Positions 26,362 to 34,972 of a DNA stretch of 57,204 nt are shown here, in pieces. Numbering within the stretch: position 1 is the first letter of the stretch; each line of letters opens with the position of its first letter. A program made the translations under genes and the position numbers. The notes under the pieces were generated by a model. It was not told where the DNA came from and did no database searches. It was given only the letters and a program-made list of their open reading frames with translations. Origin of the DNA: Desulfobacteraceae bacterium (GTDB lineage: Bacteria; Desulfobacterota; DSM-4660; Desulfatiglandales; Desulfatiglandaceae); NCBI GenBank assembly GCA_030613055.1, contig JAUWMR010000024.1:1-57204 (forward strand). The letters run 5' to 3'.

Positions 26362-27726
26362 TCAGGAAAAACGCCTCTTTTCATCCTCTACAACCTCAAT
26401 CAGATCAAAGAAGATCCGGGGAATCTTATTTAAGACGCGCTCCCACGAAACGGTCTGGGGCGTTTCAAATACGCTTTGTTGAGTCTGGCGCTCAACTTTC
26501 AGGATGGCCCCGGCAAGGCCTTTTTCAAGAAATGGATTGAACTCGGAATGCGAGTTGACAAATCTTAAAAACTTCTCTGTCATCCTGTAAGGAGCGGTGA
26601 GCATCTCACCAGCCTGAAGGATCGAATTACGAAAGGCATCCCTGATCATGTATTCTTCCCCATCCCGGTTGTAATTGAGATTGCTAAAGCTCGCATCATC
26701 CGAGTATTTCTTCACCTGTCCTTCGGCAACAGCCTGGTAGGTGACGGCCAGGTCACGGAAGAATGTGTCCGAAATTTCAAGGCCTTCCTCAATTATCAGG
26801 GCGTTCATCAGGGTGGTGACAATGTCGATCGCCATTCGATAAAGGCCCCTGGTTTGATCTTCAATAGAGGTTCCCTGGTGTTTGTGGTCGAAAGGGCTGG
26901 CGGAGAACATGACCTGCGCGGCAGAAGATGCCTTTCGATAGACCTCAATCAGGGTAAATATCTCAACGCCCCAGTTTGTAGCAAATCTCATCCTTTTCAG
27001 CAGGTCTACATGGAAAGCTACTTCACCTGAGAGCTGGTAATGAAAGCCCAAAAGAAAGTCGATCAGGCGAAGCATTTTTTCTTCATTACTATCGGTAAAT
27101 TTCCTCTTTAGGGATAGTAAAAGAGGGTCAAGAAGAAGCCGTTTTACCCGCCCGAAGATCTTTCTGTCGCTGATTCGCGCATAATATGCCTTTGAAAAGT
27201 CATAATTCAGGACGACTACCGGATAAAAAAGCCGGTCCAGTTGAATCCGTTTGAAAGTGCGTATGTCCGCATCAATCAGACCTATTGATTCGGCGCCAAG
27301 GGCGATGGCGATCCCAAAACCGAGGAACATATTTTTACCCTTGCCTGGCTCGCTGATATTGAATCCTGCCTCGTTTAGCTGGCTGTAGATACTGCTGAAG
27401 CCAGGGCCGTCATTCCACTGGATCAGGTGATTTTTTATCCCGTTAGATTCTATCAGGTCCTTTAAACGAAACGCCTCTTCTTCGGTAGCCCTGTCCAGGC
27501 CAAAAATAATCTTCGAGAGATATGCAACCCCCCTTAATTGGCGTAGAATGTTTTGAAATATTGGAAGGTTAGACGGATCAGTATATTCACTTGCAAGGGT
27601 TGGTATAATCAGGACCGTCTTCTTCCATTTGGAGTGCAGCCTGAGCTGGGATCTGAGGTGCTTCCGGTCCTTGTGGAGTATATGGAAGGTGGTTATCTGG
27701 CCACTGTTTTGTGAGAAGTCGGAGAT
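26362..27726 (-). CDS. gpgS: Glucosyl-3-phosphoglycerate synthase-like glycosyltransferase (GT81), apparent AUC start
   Basis: A GT-A enzyme that should join a nucleotide-activated sugar to 3-phosphoglycerate. Seen: TVLIIPTLASEYTDPSNLPI, IIFGLDRATEEEAFRL, PGKGKNMFLGFGIAIALGAE and DADIRTF (D152-A-D154), the GpgS pattern. The first ATG (27330) would remove the first 132 residues, including the nucleotide-binding strand. The frame is open from TAA 27745-27747, but contains no ATG, GTG or TTG before 27330. The likely start is ATC 27726-27724: GGGAG lies exactly 7 nt upstream, and the following SDFSQNSGQITTFH matches the conserved beginning of the family (M-x-D-F-x-Q-x-G-x-I-x-T). That gives 454 aa. 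Either AUC is used or the base is an error for ATG. Confidence 0.75.
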   Translation of the reverse strand: MSDFSQNSGQITTFHILHKDRKHLRSQLRLHSKWKKTVLIIPTLASEYTDPSNLPIFQNILRQLRGVAYLSKIIFGLDRATEEEAFRLKDLIESNGIKNHLIQWNDGPGFSSIYSQLNEAGFNISEPGKGKNMFLGFGIAIALGAESIGLIDADIRTFKRIQLDRLFYPVVVLNYDFSKAYYARISDRKIFGRVKRLLLDPLLLSLKRKFTDSNEEKMLRLIDFLLGFHYQLSGEVAFHVDLLKRMRFATNWGVEIFTLIEVYRKASSAAQVMFSASPFDHKHQGTSIEDQTRGLYRMAIDIVTTLMNALIIEEGLEISDTFFRDLAVTYQAVAEGQVKKYSDDASFSNLNYNRDGEEYMIRDAFRNSILQAGEMLTAPYRMTEKFLRFVNSHSEFNPFLEKGLAGAILKVERQTQQSVFETPQTVSWERVLNKIPRIFFDLIEVVEDEKRRFS

Positions 27727-27815
27727 GGCTAAACTCCCTTTTGATTACGATATGCCTGGAAAAAGGCGTGTTTATATAAGTGACTACCACATTTTTTATG
27801 GATAATCCAATAATT

Positions 27816-27844
27816 AACTTAACGGAAACCTGGTATTTTGTCAA
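27816..27844 (-). promoter_or_regulatory. Candidate promoter for the glycosylglycerate cluster
   Basis: On the minus strand TTGACA (27844-27839) is followed by a 17-nt spacer and TAAGTT (27821-27816), about 90 nt upstream of the putative start. The -35 is perfect and the -10 weak. On the other strand TATAAT occurs at 27957-27962 and may serve the HD-domain gene. Otherwise the 304 bp between these divergent genes show nothing recognisable. Confidence 0.4.
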
Positions 27845-28030
27845 TGTTCCTTTGCGTGCGGTATGCTTGCCACGAAGCCCTTTTTATCTTGAATGAGAAG
27901 CCAGGACCTGATATTTTTGGGTCAATGCCATGTTAGGAATTTAGGCGTAAGCCTTTTATAATGCTACTGTTAAGTTGGGCAGTTACGTGCAATCAAAAGA
28001 ATTACTTTAATCACCAGTGAGTATTTACAC

Positions 28031-28597
28031 ATGATACCGTCAATTAAAACATGTTATATTATCATGGACAAATACGAGATGCTTGAGAATATTAAGGCCC
28101 ATTCGGTGGTAGTTGCAAAGATTGCCCGTCTGATTGCATCAGGGCTTGAAAAGGCAGGGTTAAATATCTCCGTTCATAAGGCCACAGCCGCTGCACTTTT
28201 GCACGACATCGGCAAGACCCCAAGTTTGAAATACGGAGGCGACCATACCGAGATAGGGAAAATGATCTGTCTTAAGAATCATTTTGAAGAAATTGCCGAT
28301 ATTGTAGCAGAGCATGTAATTATCAAAGGCTACGAATTCGATGGAGATTATTCAGAAAAGGAAATTGTATATTACGCGGATAAACGGGTGAACCATGACA
28401 GGATCGTGAATTTGGACGAGCGGCTTGCTTATATTCTTGAACGATACGGCAAAAGCCAGCAGGGCCTACGGAGCAGGATCAGGGAAAATTTCAAGCTTTG
28501 TATTAAGGTTGAAGGAAAACTTTTCAGCAAACTGGATTTCAGGCCGGAATCATTGTCATATCTGGTGGCAGGTGAAGAGACTGATTTAGATGCTTAA
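28031..28597 (+). CDS. HD/HDIG-domain phosphohydrolase
   Basis: A 188-aa HD-domain protein: HSVVVAKIARLIASGLEKAG with the first His, LLHDIGKTPSL as the HD pair, GDHTEIGKM and VAEHVI for the remaining metal ligands. Its size and layout resemble the short HDIG hydrolases acting on nucleotides or tRNA-related phosphates; a substrate cannot be named. Two in-frame starts are possible, ATG 28031 and ATG 28073 (MDKYEML); neither has a clear RBS. It is 17 nt before the lipoprotein gene, so probably co-transcribed. Confidence 0.8.
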   Translation: MIPSIKTCYIIMDKYEMLENIKAHSVVVAKIARLIASGLEKAGLNISVHKATAAALLHDIGKTPSLKYGGDHTEIGKMICLKNHFEEIADIVAEHVIIKGYEFDGDYSEKEIVYYADKRVNHDRIVNLDERLAYILERYGKSQQGLRSRIRENFKLCIKVEGKLFSKLDFRPESLSYLVAGEETDLDA

Positions 28598-28614
28598 AGT
28601 GTGGAGGTTATCAT

Positions 28615-29265
28615 ATGTATAAAAGGATTATCATATTACTTATATTGTTTGTGGCTTTTTTAGGATGCGAAGGAGAAGGGCTGAATATTAAAATAAAATA
28701 CGACCGGACACAGGGCCTTAAGACAGGTGATCGCGTAGTATTTGAGGATAACAATATCGGCCAGGTGAAGAGTGTGACGTTTGCGCGATCCGGTTATTAT
28801 GTGGTGGATGTGTGGATCAAAAAGGAATTTAGAAATGCCGTTACAGAGCATTCAAGGTTTTATATTATTACTGACCCGGATAATAAGGACGCAAAGGCCA
28901 TTGAAATGACTCTGGTCCGAAAAGGCGGGATCGTTTTAAAGGACGGGGCAATGGTCGATGGTTCAACAAGACCGTCCGTGTTGATTGATAAAATGGTGGG
29001 TGATTTTGAAAAGGGCCTGGAGGGCCTTAAAAAGAAATTTGAGGAATTCTCGGAAGGCCTGACCCGGATTCCGCAAAGCGAGGAGTTCAAAAGGCTTGAA
29101 GAAAAATTGAAGGGGCTGACGGAAGAGATAGAACGTTCTGGAAAGGCGGCCGGAGACAAGATACAGAAAGAGGTTTTACCATTCCTTGAAAAGGAATTAG
29201 AGAAATTGCGAGAAAGGCTCAAGAAGATCAGAAAAAAGGAAGAAGAAAAACCTGTAAAAATCTAA
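28615..29265 (+). CDS. MlaD/MCE-domain lipoprotein
   Basis: The 216-aa product begins with a lipoprotein signal (hydrophobic IIILLILFVAFLGC, Cys about residue 19). An MCE/MlaD-like domain follows: IKYDRTQGLKTGDRVVFEDN then IGQVKSV and VDVWIKKEFRNAV, with residues ARFYI-type strands (here SRFYIITDPD). MCE proteins form rings that carry lipids across the periplasm. The C-terminal 90 residues are a charged coiled coil (LEEKLKGLTEEIERSGKAAG, then EKELEKLRERLKKIRKKEEE). No permease or ATPase of an Mla system is adjacent. Confidence 0.78.
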   Translation: MYKRIIILLILFVAFLGCEGEGLNIKIKYDRTQGLKTGDRVVFEDNNIGQVKSVTFARSGYYVVDVWIKKEFRNAVTEHSRFYIITDPDNKDAKAIEMTLVRKGGIVLKDGAMVDGSTRPSVLIDKMVGDFEKGLEGLKKKFEEFSEGLTRIPQSEEFKRLEEKLKGLTEEIERSGKAAGDKIQKEVLPFLEKELEKLRERLKKIRKKEEEKPVKI

Positions 29266-29275
29266 AGTGAGACCC

Positions 29276-29476
29276 ATGTCTATCCGGATGATTGCAAAGG
29301 ACCTCTATCGCATTAAGCAGGAAGTTGAAAGACTTGAGGAACAGCTAAAAAGCGTATCGCATGAAATGAGCAGTGTTGTGGAAGACCGCTTAAGAAAGGC
29401 AAGGGCCGAACAGACCCGTATGCGGCGAATCCTTGACGGCGCAAAAGAACCCCCTGCTTATAGAAGACCTCTTTGA
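29276..29476 (+). CDS. Small coiled-coil hypothetical protein
   Basis: A 66-aa product, almost wholly helical (DLYRIKQEVERLEEQLKSVS, then EDRLRKARAEQTRMRRILDG), ending in a short Pro-rich tail. ATG 29276 is preferred; a GTG at 29267 is in frame. It begins 10 nt after the MlaD-like gene, whose own tail is a coiled coil, so the two products might interact, which is speculation from layout. Confidence 0.6.
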   Translation: MSIRMIAKDLYRIKQEVERLEEQLKSVSHEMSSVVEDRLRKARAEQTRMRRILDGAKEPPAYRRPL

Positions 29477-29624
29477 CTTCATCTGTTGGAAGTAGGGGGC
29501 ACATATCTGGCCTGCCATTATATTACCCGAACAACAAAACTGATAAGATCGTAAGAAGTGATGTCACTATTTTTATGATTGTGTCTCTATAAAGGCAGGT
29601 ATTCATAACCGGTCACAAAGGAAA

Positions 29625-31403
29625 ATGTATTTGAATAAAAAATCGTTTGTTAAATGCCTTATAGGCCCTGTCCTGTTTTCGTTAATTGTTATCTGGTCTC
29701 AGCCGTCTCGGGCGGCTGTTGTCGGTTCGGATATTATCCATTCCCAGGATATGTATCCTGCCGGTGGTTCATATCCAATCCTATTCCAGGTGAAAATATC
29801 AAAGCCATGGTACATCCATGGCACAAAGACCGGTGAAAGCGGGCTCATACCTACCGTGCTTTCCCTTCACGAATCACAGGGGCTCCGGGTAGAGGATATC
29901 CGATTCCCCGAGCCTGAAAGAAAAAGATTCGAGTACGCAAGGGAACCGGTTGAGGTTTTTTCAGGAAAGATTCCTGTACGCGCCAGATTGATTGTAGGAG
30001 AAAATGCCCCGAAGGGACAGCAGGTGATAACAGGGCTGCTTTCTTTTCAGGCATGTTCAGCCCAGGCCTGCCTGCCGCCGGAAAAGGTAGAAATCCGCCT
30101 TTCCTTATTGATCGCGTCTCAAGGGGCACATGTAGAATATATTAACAGGGCCATGTTTGAAACAATGTATGCAGGGACGGCCTCTTCAGGACCTGTCCGT
30201 GGATGGCAGGCGGGCGCGGGTTTCTGGTTAACTTTATTAGGCATTTTCATTGGAGGACTGGCACTTAATCTTACGCCGTGTATTTACCCGCTCATCCCCA
30301 TCACGGTTTCATATTTCGGGGGGAGGAGCCAGTCGATACGGGGGCGAACTTTTGTTCACGGGCTTTTATATATTTGTGGTCTCGCCTTCACCAACTCCCT
30401 GTTAGGCCTGGCAGCCAGCATGTCCGGGGGGCTTTTAGGCTCGGCCCTACAGAACCCCGCTGTTCTCATTTTTGTGGCAGGAATTATGGTTTCCCTGGCC
30501 TTGAGCTTTTTCGGACTCTGGGAATTGAGGCTCCCGTCAGGACTGAACAGGCTGGTTTCAAAGAACCTTGGCGGATACTCCGGAACCTTTTTTATGGGGT
30601 TAACATTAGGAATTGTTGCCGCGCCCTGTCTCGGGCCTTTTATCTTAGGGCTATTGACCTATGTGGGACAGAAAGGAGATCCCTTATTAGGGTTTATCTA
30701 CTTCTTTGTCCTCAGCATCGGGATGGGACTTCCCCTCGCGATCCTGGCTATGTTTTCAGGCGCACTGGAAAGGCTGCCTGTGTCAGGGGAATGGATGGTA
30801 TGGATCAGAAAGGTTTTCGGTTGGGTCCTTGTGGGCATGGCAGGATATATGTTGCAGCCTTTGATCCCTCCTCAAATGGGAAAATTGGCGCTTTTTGCAA
30901 TTATACTTGCCGCAGCAGGGTTACACCTGGGATGGCTCGACAGGAGCAGCAGTGATTTTCGCGTGTTTCCGTACATCAAAAAGGGGCTGGGTATTATTCT
31001 GATGACAGGAGCCATTTTCGTAATTGTGGCAGGTTATCAAAGCGCACCCGGAGTCAGGTGGATTCCCTATGATCCGGCCATTGTGGCTAAGGCTGCCATG
31101 GAAAACAGGCCGCTAATTCTCGAGTTCTATGCGGACTGGTGCGGGCCGTGCAGGGCATTAAAGGAAAGAGTGTTTAAACATCCTGATATTGTAAAACTGA
31201 GCCGGTCTTTTGTCACTGTCGTGGTTGATCTGACAAGACAGCATCCTCAACAGGAGGAGTTGCGAAGACAATATCAAATCAGAGGCGTCCCCACGATTCT
31301 GTTTATTAACAATCAAGGAAAAGAAGAGAGAATCTTACGAATTGAATCATATGTGGGACCGGATGAGGTAATAAAGAAGATGAAGCGCCTCATTGCTCAA
31401 TGA
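29625..31403 (+). CDS. dsbD: Thiol:disulfide interchange protein DsbD
   Basis: DsbD passes electrons from cytoplasmic thioredoxin to periplasmic partners. Order in the 592 aa: signal peptide (VLFSLIVIWSQPSRA), N-terminal alpha domain with the Cys pair ACSAQACLPP (~143-148), eight-helix membrane domain with LNLTPCIYPLIPITV and VAAPCLGPFI holding the two reactive Cys, and a C-terminal thioredoxin domain with YADWCGPCRALK. All six cysteines expected are present and the length is typical. In sulfate-reducing bacteria it often supports cytochrome c maturation; no ccm gene is in this window. Confidence 0.93.
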   Translation: MYLNKKSFVKCLIGPVLFSLIVIWSQPSRAAVVGSDIIHSQDMYPAGGSYPILFQVKISKPWYIHGTKTGESGLIPTVLSLHESQGLRVEDIRFPEPERKRFEYAREPVEVFSGKIPVRARLIVGENAPKGQQVITGLLSFQACSAQACLPPEKVEIRLSLLIASQGAHVEYINRAMFETMYAGTASSGPVRGWQAGAGFWLTLLGIFIGGLALNLTPCIYPLIPITVSYFGGRSQSIRGRTFVHGLLYICGLAFTNSLLGLAASMSGGLLGSALQNPAVLIFVAGIMVSLALSFFGLWELRLPSGLNRLVSKNLGGYSGTFFMGLTLGIVAAPCLGPFILGLLTYVGQKGDPLLGFIYFFVLSIGMGLPLAILAMFSGALERLPVSGEWMVWIRKVFGWVLVGMAGYMLQPLIPPQMGKLALFAIILAAAGLHLGWLDRSSSDFRVFPYIKKGLGIILMTGAIFVIVAGYQSAPGVRWIPYDPAIVAKAAMENRPLILEFYADWCGPCRALKERVFKHPDIVKLSRSFVTVVVDLTRQHPQQEELRRQYQIRGVPTILFINNQGKEERILRIESYVGPDEVIKKMKRLIAQ

Positions 31404-31422
31404 GAGGAGGGCTGGTTCCTTT

Positions 31423-33087
31423 TTATGTCTCTGCCCTTCTTTTTTCCTCGCTACGGATTTCACGCCTTAATAGCTTTCCTACCTTGGACTTGGGAAGCAT
31501 ATCCCTGAATTCTATATACTGGGGTATTTTATAGGAGACCAGTTTTTCCCTGCACCACTTGATCAGGTCATAACCGGTTATCCCCCTGACATCCTCTTTT
31601 AACACAACAAATGCCTTTATCCTCTCCCCCACCTTGGGATCAGGGAGGCCCACAACACACGAGCCGATAACGGCGGGGTGTTCCTGGAGTACGGATTCTA
31701 TCTCGGAAGAGGAAACCCTGTATCCTTTATGCTTGATAGTATCCACGGTCCGGTCAATAAAATAGATGTGTCCTGCCTCGTCCATGGACACGATGTCCGC
31801 TGTTTTGTAATACAAAAGGCCGTCTATTTCCACAAATGCCTCTGCCGTTTCCTCAGGCTTGTTCCAGTATTGTCTTACCATCCTTTTCGAGTGGACGAGG
31901 AGTTCGCCTGGTTTGTTTACCGGAACAGGTTCAAGAGTCTCGGGATCAACGATCTTGACCTTCTTGCTGACAACAATCTTGCCGATGCTTTTAAGCGGAT
32001 TTTCTTCGCAGGTCGGGCACATGGATACGCCCCCGCATGTCTCGGTCGCTCCATAGCCCTGATAAATGGGTTTGTCAAATTTTTTCCGCCAGCGCTGATT
32101 GATCTCTACAGGCAGTACATCCCCGCCATTAAAGCAGTACTCAAGAGAACTCAGTTTGTAAAAATCGATCCTGTCATGTTCAAGGATCATCCGGTAGAGG
32201 GTGGGTACCCCGATCAGCGTCTTGGCCTTGAAGCGTTGTACAGCATCAAAAATGGCGTCCAGATTGACCCTGGGCATCAGAACAATTGATCCTCCCACCA
32301 GAAGGACACTCAATGCCGTGGTCTGACCTAATATATGGAAGAGCGGAGAAGAACCGATCACAACATTTTTGGTTGAAGGAAAAAGGGATTCACTTACGGT
32401 GATCTGCTCAAGGGCTGATTCCAGATACAGGCCGTGGGAAATAGGAACCCCTTTTGGAAATTTTGTTGTACCGCCGGTATAGAGGATCTCCGCCGTATCC
32501 GTCTCTTTCTTCTTTAGAACGGCAAGCTTAGAACGGTGTGCTTCAGCCTTTACCATTTTCCTGAAAGAAAGGGTGTCGGCCTCTTTTGAGACCTTGCCCT
32601 TCGGCACCTTGTCAAATGCCCAGCCAAACACCCTCTTCCACCATGGCAGGATATCCGTGAGCCTGGTCACAATGATCTTACTAAGGCCGGTTTTCGCGAA
32701 TGCCTGTCTCACATATCCATAATTCGTATCAGCACAGACGATAAACTTTGCTTCGCTGTCATTGGCAATATATTCAAGATCATAGGCAGTATAGATTGGG
32801 GTAATGGGGACAGCCTCGGCCCCTGCCCTTTGTATCCCAAGCCAGGCAATAACCCACTGGACACTATTGGGGATATACATAACAATCCGATCCCCTTCCT
32901 TAATCCCCTCGGCTATTAATGAAGATGCAAAGTTCTCGGCAAGTTTTACGATTCTGTTATAGCTGAAGTGGGTGCCTAAATAGACAATGGCGGTATTGTC
33001 GCCAAATTTGGCGGCCGCCGTAGCAAAGGCATTAAAGATGTTGTCAAAAGGGATTTCCTGGCTCATTTTTTTTATGTCTTTTGTCAT
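31423..33087 (-). CDS. Acyl-CoA ligase (AMP-binding, FadD-like)
   Basis: The enzyme activates a carboxylic acid to its CoA thioester via an acyl-adenylate. Motifs in 554 aa: LYTGGTTKFPKGVPIS (P-loop), YQGYGATETCGG, YYKTADIVSMDEAGHIYFID and the C-terminal YKIPQYIEFRDMLPKSKVGK with the catalytic Lys. It is the last gene of the acd-livKHMGF operon, 94 bp after livF. An unusual Cys pair, CPTCEEN, follows the GATE motif. Whether the substrate is a fatty, branched-chain or aromatic acid cannot be decided. Confidence 0.9.
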   Translation of the reverse strand: MTKDIKKMSQEIPFDNIFNAFATAAAKFGDNTAIVYLGTHFSYNRIVKLAENFASSLIAEGIKEGDRIVMYIPNSVQWVIAWLGIQRAGAEAVPITPIYTAYDLEYIANDSEAKFIVCADTNYGYVRQAFAKTGLSKIIVTRLTDILPWWKRVFGWAFDKVPKGKVSKEADTLSFRKMVKAEAHRSKLAVLKKKETDTAEILYTGGTTKFPKGVPISHGLYLESALEQITVSESLFPSTKNVVIGSSPLFHILGQTTALSVLLVGGSIVLMPRVNLDAIFDAVQRFKAKTLIGVPTLYRMILEHDRIDFYKLSSLEYCFNGGDVLPVEINQRWRKKFDKPIYQGYGATETCGGVSMCPTCEENPLKSIGKIVVSKKVKIVDPETLEPVPVNKPGELLVHSKRMVRQYWNKPEETAEAFVEIDGLLYYKTADIVSMDEAGHIYFIDRTVDTIKHKGYRVSSSEIESVLQEHPAVIGSCVVGLPDPKVGERIKAFVVLKEDVRGITGYDLIKWCREKLVSYKIPQYIEFRDMLPKSKVGKLLRREIRSEEKRRAET

Positions 33088-33121
33088 CAGGTTTATGGAA
33101 TTTTGCTCCGAATGATCTAAG

Positions 33122-33180
33122 GCTCAAGGCGCAAGGAGTGAGATGTCCTAAACCCTGTGCCTTACGCCTTGCGCCTCTTG
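33122..33180. repeat. Inverted repeat between livF and the ligase gene
   Basis: The arm CTCAAGGCGCAAGG (33123-33136) is answered by CCTTGCGCCTCTTG (33167-33180) around a ~30-nt loop. A hairpin of this kind could lower transcription into the ligase gene or protect the upstream mRNA. No T-run follows on the minus strand. Confidence 0.45.
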
Positions 33181-33181
33181 C

Positions 33182-33928
33182 TTATACCCCGAAATAGGCA
33201 GCCTTTATCTCAGGATTATCCATCAGGTCCTGGCCTGTGCCGGTCAATGTCAACATCCCGTTTTCAAGGACGTAGCCGTAATCTATTATGGGCAGGACAG
33301 GCCGGGCAAATTGTTCGCTCAAAAGGACTGTAATGCCTGATTCATTCCTGAGGCTTTTAATGCAATCCACAAACAGGTTTTGCATCATTGGGCTGAGTCC
33401 CAGAAGCGGTTCATCAAGCAATAGAAGTTTTGGTCCGGCCACCAGTGCCATAGCAATGGCTAACATCTGCTGTTCACCCCCGCTCAAAAAACCGGCCTTT
33501 CTGGACTTTAAATCAACCAGCGCCGGGAAGAGATCAAATACCTGCAGGATCATTTCCCGTACCTGGGATTTTTTCCTCAAATAGCCTGCGATCTTGAGGT
33601 TTTCGTATACACTGCTTTCAGGAAAAACAGGGTGTCTCTCGCGACACAGCACGATTCCCTTTTTGACCCTTTCATTGGGCCGGGTTTCGGATATATCTTC
33701 TCCTCTGAAAAGAACCTCCCCATAGACTGTTATACGTTCCCCGCCTTTGCGTTTTTCTTTAATCCGCATGTCAATGATAAGGCCGGACAGGGTGTTCATC
33801 AGCGTTGTTTTACCGGCGCTGTTTGAACCGATGACACCGACAATCTGTCCTTCCTTGACCTCCATGCTGAAATCATTTAAGGCCAGGGCATTTTCGAAAA
33901 AGACCATTAAATTATTTACGGAAAGCAT
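33182..33928 (-). CDS. livF: Branched-chain amino acid-type ABC transporter ATPase LivF
   Basis: A 248-aa ATPase with Walker A GSNSAGKTTLMN, the LivF-type CRERHPVFPESSVYENL segment, signature FLSGGEQQMLA, Walker B LLLLDEPLLGLSP and a final GYVLENG switch region. It works with LivG under the LivHM permease. It lies 285 bp after livG; this gap holds the 9-nt tandem repeat at 34002-34060. Confidence 0.92.
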   Translation of the reverse strand: MLSVNNLMVFFENALALNDFSMEVKEGQIVGVIGSNSAGKTTLMNTLSGLIIDMRIKEKRKGGERITVYGEVLFRGEDISETRPNERVKKGIVLCRERHPVFPESSVYENLKIAGYLRKKSQVREMILQVFDLFPALVDLKSRKAGFLSGGEQQMLAIAMALVAGPKLLLLDEPLLGLSPMMQNLFVDCIKSLRNESGITVLLSEQFARPVLPIIDYGYVLENGMLTLTGTGQDLMDNPEIKAAYFGV

Positions 33929-34001
33929 ACATCACCATTTCCAAATTCATCTTTAAGTTATGATTAAGTGCTGGTATCGAGTCTTGAATGATAAACACAC
34001 G

Positions 34002-34060
34002 AAGTGCCTAAAGTGCCTAAAGTGTCTAAAATGCCTAAAGTGCCTAAAGTGCCTAAAGTA
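34002..34060. repeat. 9-nt tandem repeat (AAGTGCCTA)6
   Basis: Six near-perfect units of AAGTGCCTA run in tandem, with single changes in units 3 and 4. Degenerate units of the same type lie at 10001-10041, where they truncate the fic gene. It sits between livG and livF, in a 285-bp gap with no gene. Confidence 0.85.
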
Positions 34061-34213
34061 TAATTGCTCAATTTCCAAGTTTTAAGTGTTTTTCATTGGA
34101 CATTGGTTATTGATAATTGGACATTGGATATTTTTGTACTCTTTCTCTTCGTGTTCTTCGTGTCCTTCATAGTAAAAATTATTCCCCGAAATATTGAGCT
34201 GTTACCTTAATCC

Positions 34214-34972
34214 CTAATCGGTTTCACTCCCTAAGTAGGCCTTTTTAACGGATTCGCTCTCCATGACCTCCTCACCCGGTCCATCTGCGATCTTCTCTCC
34301 GTAATTAAGGACCAAAATCCTGTCAGCAATGCGGAACAGCTCCTTAAGGCGATGCTCTATCATAATAATGGTTATTCCCTGGAACCTGAGTTTTTCAATA
34401 ATGGGCACGATACTCGCAACTTCTGCCAGGCTCAGTCCTGAAAAGAGTTCATCCAAGATGATCAGGTCGGGTCTCAAGGCCATGGCCTTGGCTAATTCAA
34501 GTCTTTTCAGGTAGCCCTGTGGAAGCGAACCGGCTACCTTATAAGCGACGTGGGAATCCCTTTCAAATCCCACCTCTTCTAACAGGTCAAGCGCTACCGC
34601 ATCCCTGTCCCCGTATTTGCCACCGGCCAACTTTTTTACCCTTGGGGAATAGAGTGGAACGATCATGTTTTTATAGGCCGGGAGTTGATAAAAGGGCCTT
34701 ACCATCTGAAAGGTACGGGCTATGCCCATACTCACGATTTTGTATGGGGCCCATCCCGTTATGTCTTTATTGTTGTATTCAACCTTTCCCGAAGTAGGCT
34801 TTACAAACCCGGTTACGAGGTTTACAAGGGTTGTTTTGCCCGAGCCATTGGGCCCGATAATACCCAGGAGTTCGCCCTCTTTCAGCTCAAAGCTGACATT
34901 TGAAACCGCTATGACGCCGCCAAATGACTTTGTAAGACCCGAGACTTTTAGCAGGGGGATTGGCTGATTCAT
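34214..34972 (-). CDS. livG: Branched-chain amino acid-type ABC transporter ATPase LivG
   Basis: The 252-aa protein shows Walker A GPNGSGKTTLVN, the LivG-type GIARTFQMVRPF, the signature region KVAGSLPQGYLKRLELAKAM (SLPQG in place of the usual LSGGQ/LSYGQ), Walker B LIILDELFSGLS and H-loop MIEHRL. Two oddities: the signature lacks the classical LSGGQ, and Walker B is followed by ELFSG rather than EPxAG. I start at ATG 34972, which overlaps the livM stop by 4 nt (ATGA). Confidence 0.9.
   Translation of the reverse strand: MNQPIPLLKVSGLTKSFGGVIAVSNVSFELKEGELLGIIGPNGSGKTTLVNLVTGFVKPTSGKVEYNNKDITGWAPYKIVSMGIARTFQMVRPFYQLPAYKNMIVPLYSPRVKKLAGGKYGDRDAVALDLLEEVGFERDSHVAYKVAGSLPQGYLKRLELAKAMALRPDLIILDELFSGLSLAEVASIVPIIEKLRFQGITIIMIEHRLKELFRIADRILVLNYGEKIADGPGEEVMESESVKKAYLGSETD

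Noticed and set aside
26362-27330. Glycosyltransferase starting at ATG 27330
   Set aside because: It would lack the nucleotide-binding strand and the first 132 conserved residues, which are present in frame upstream.
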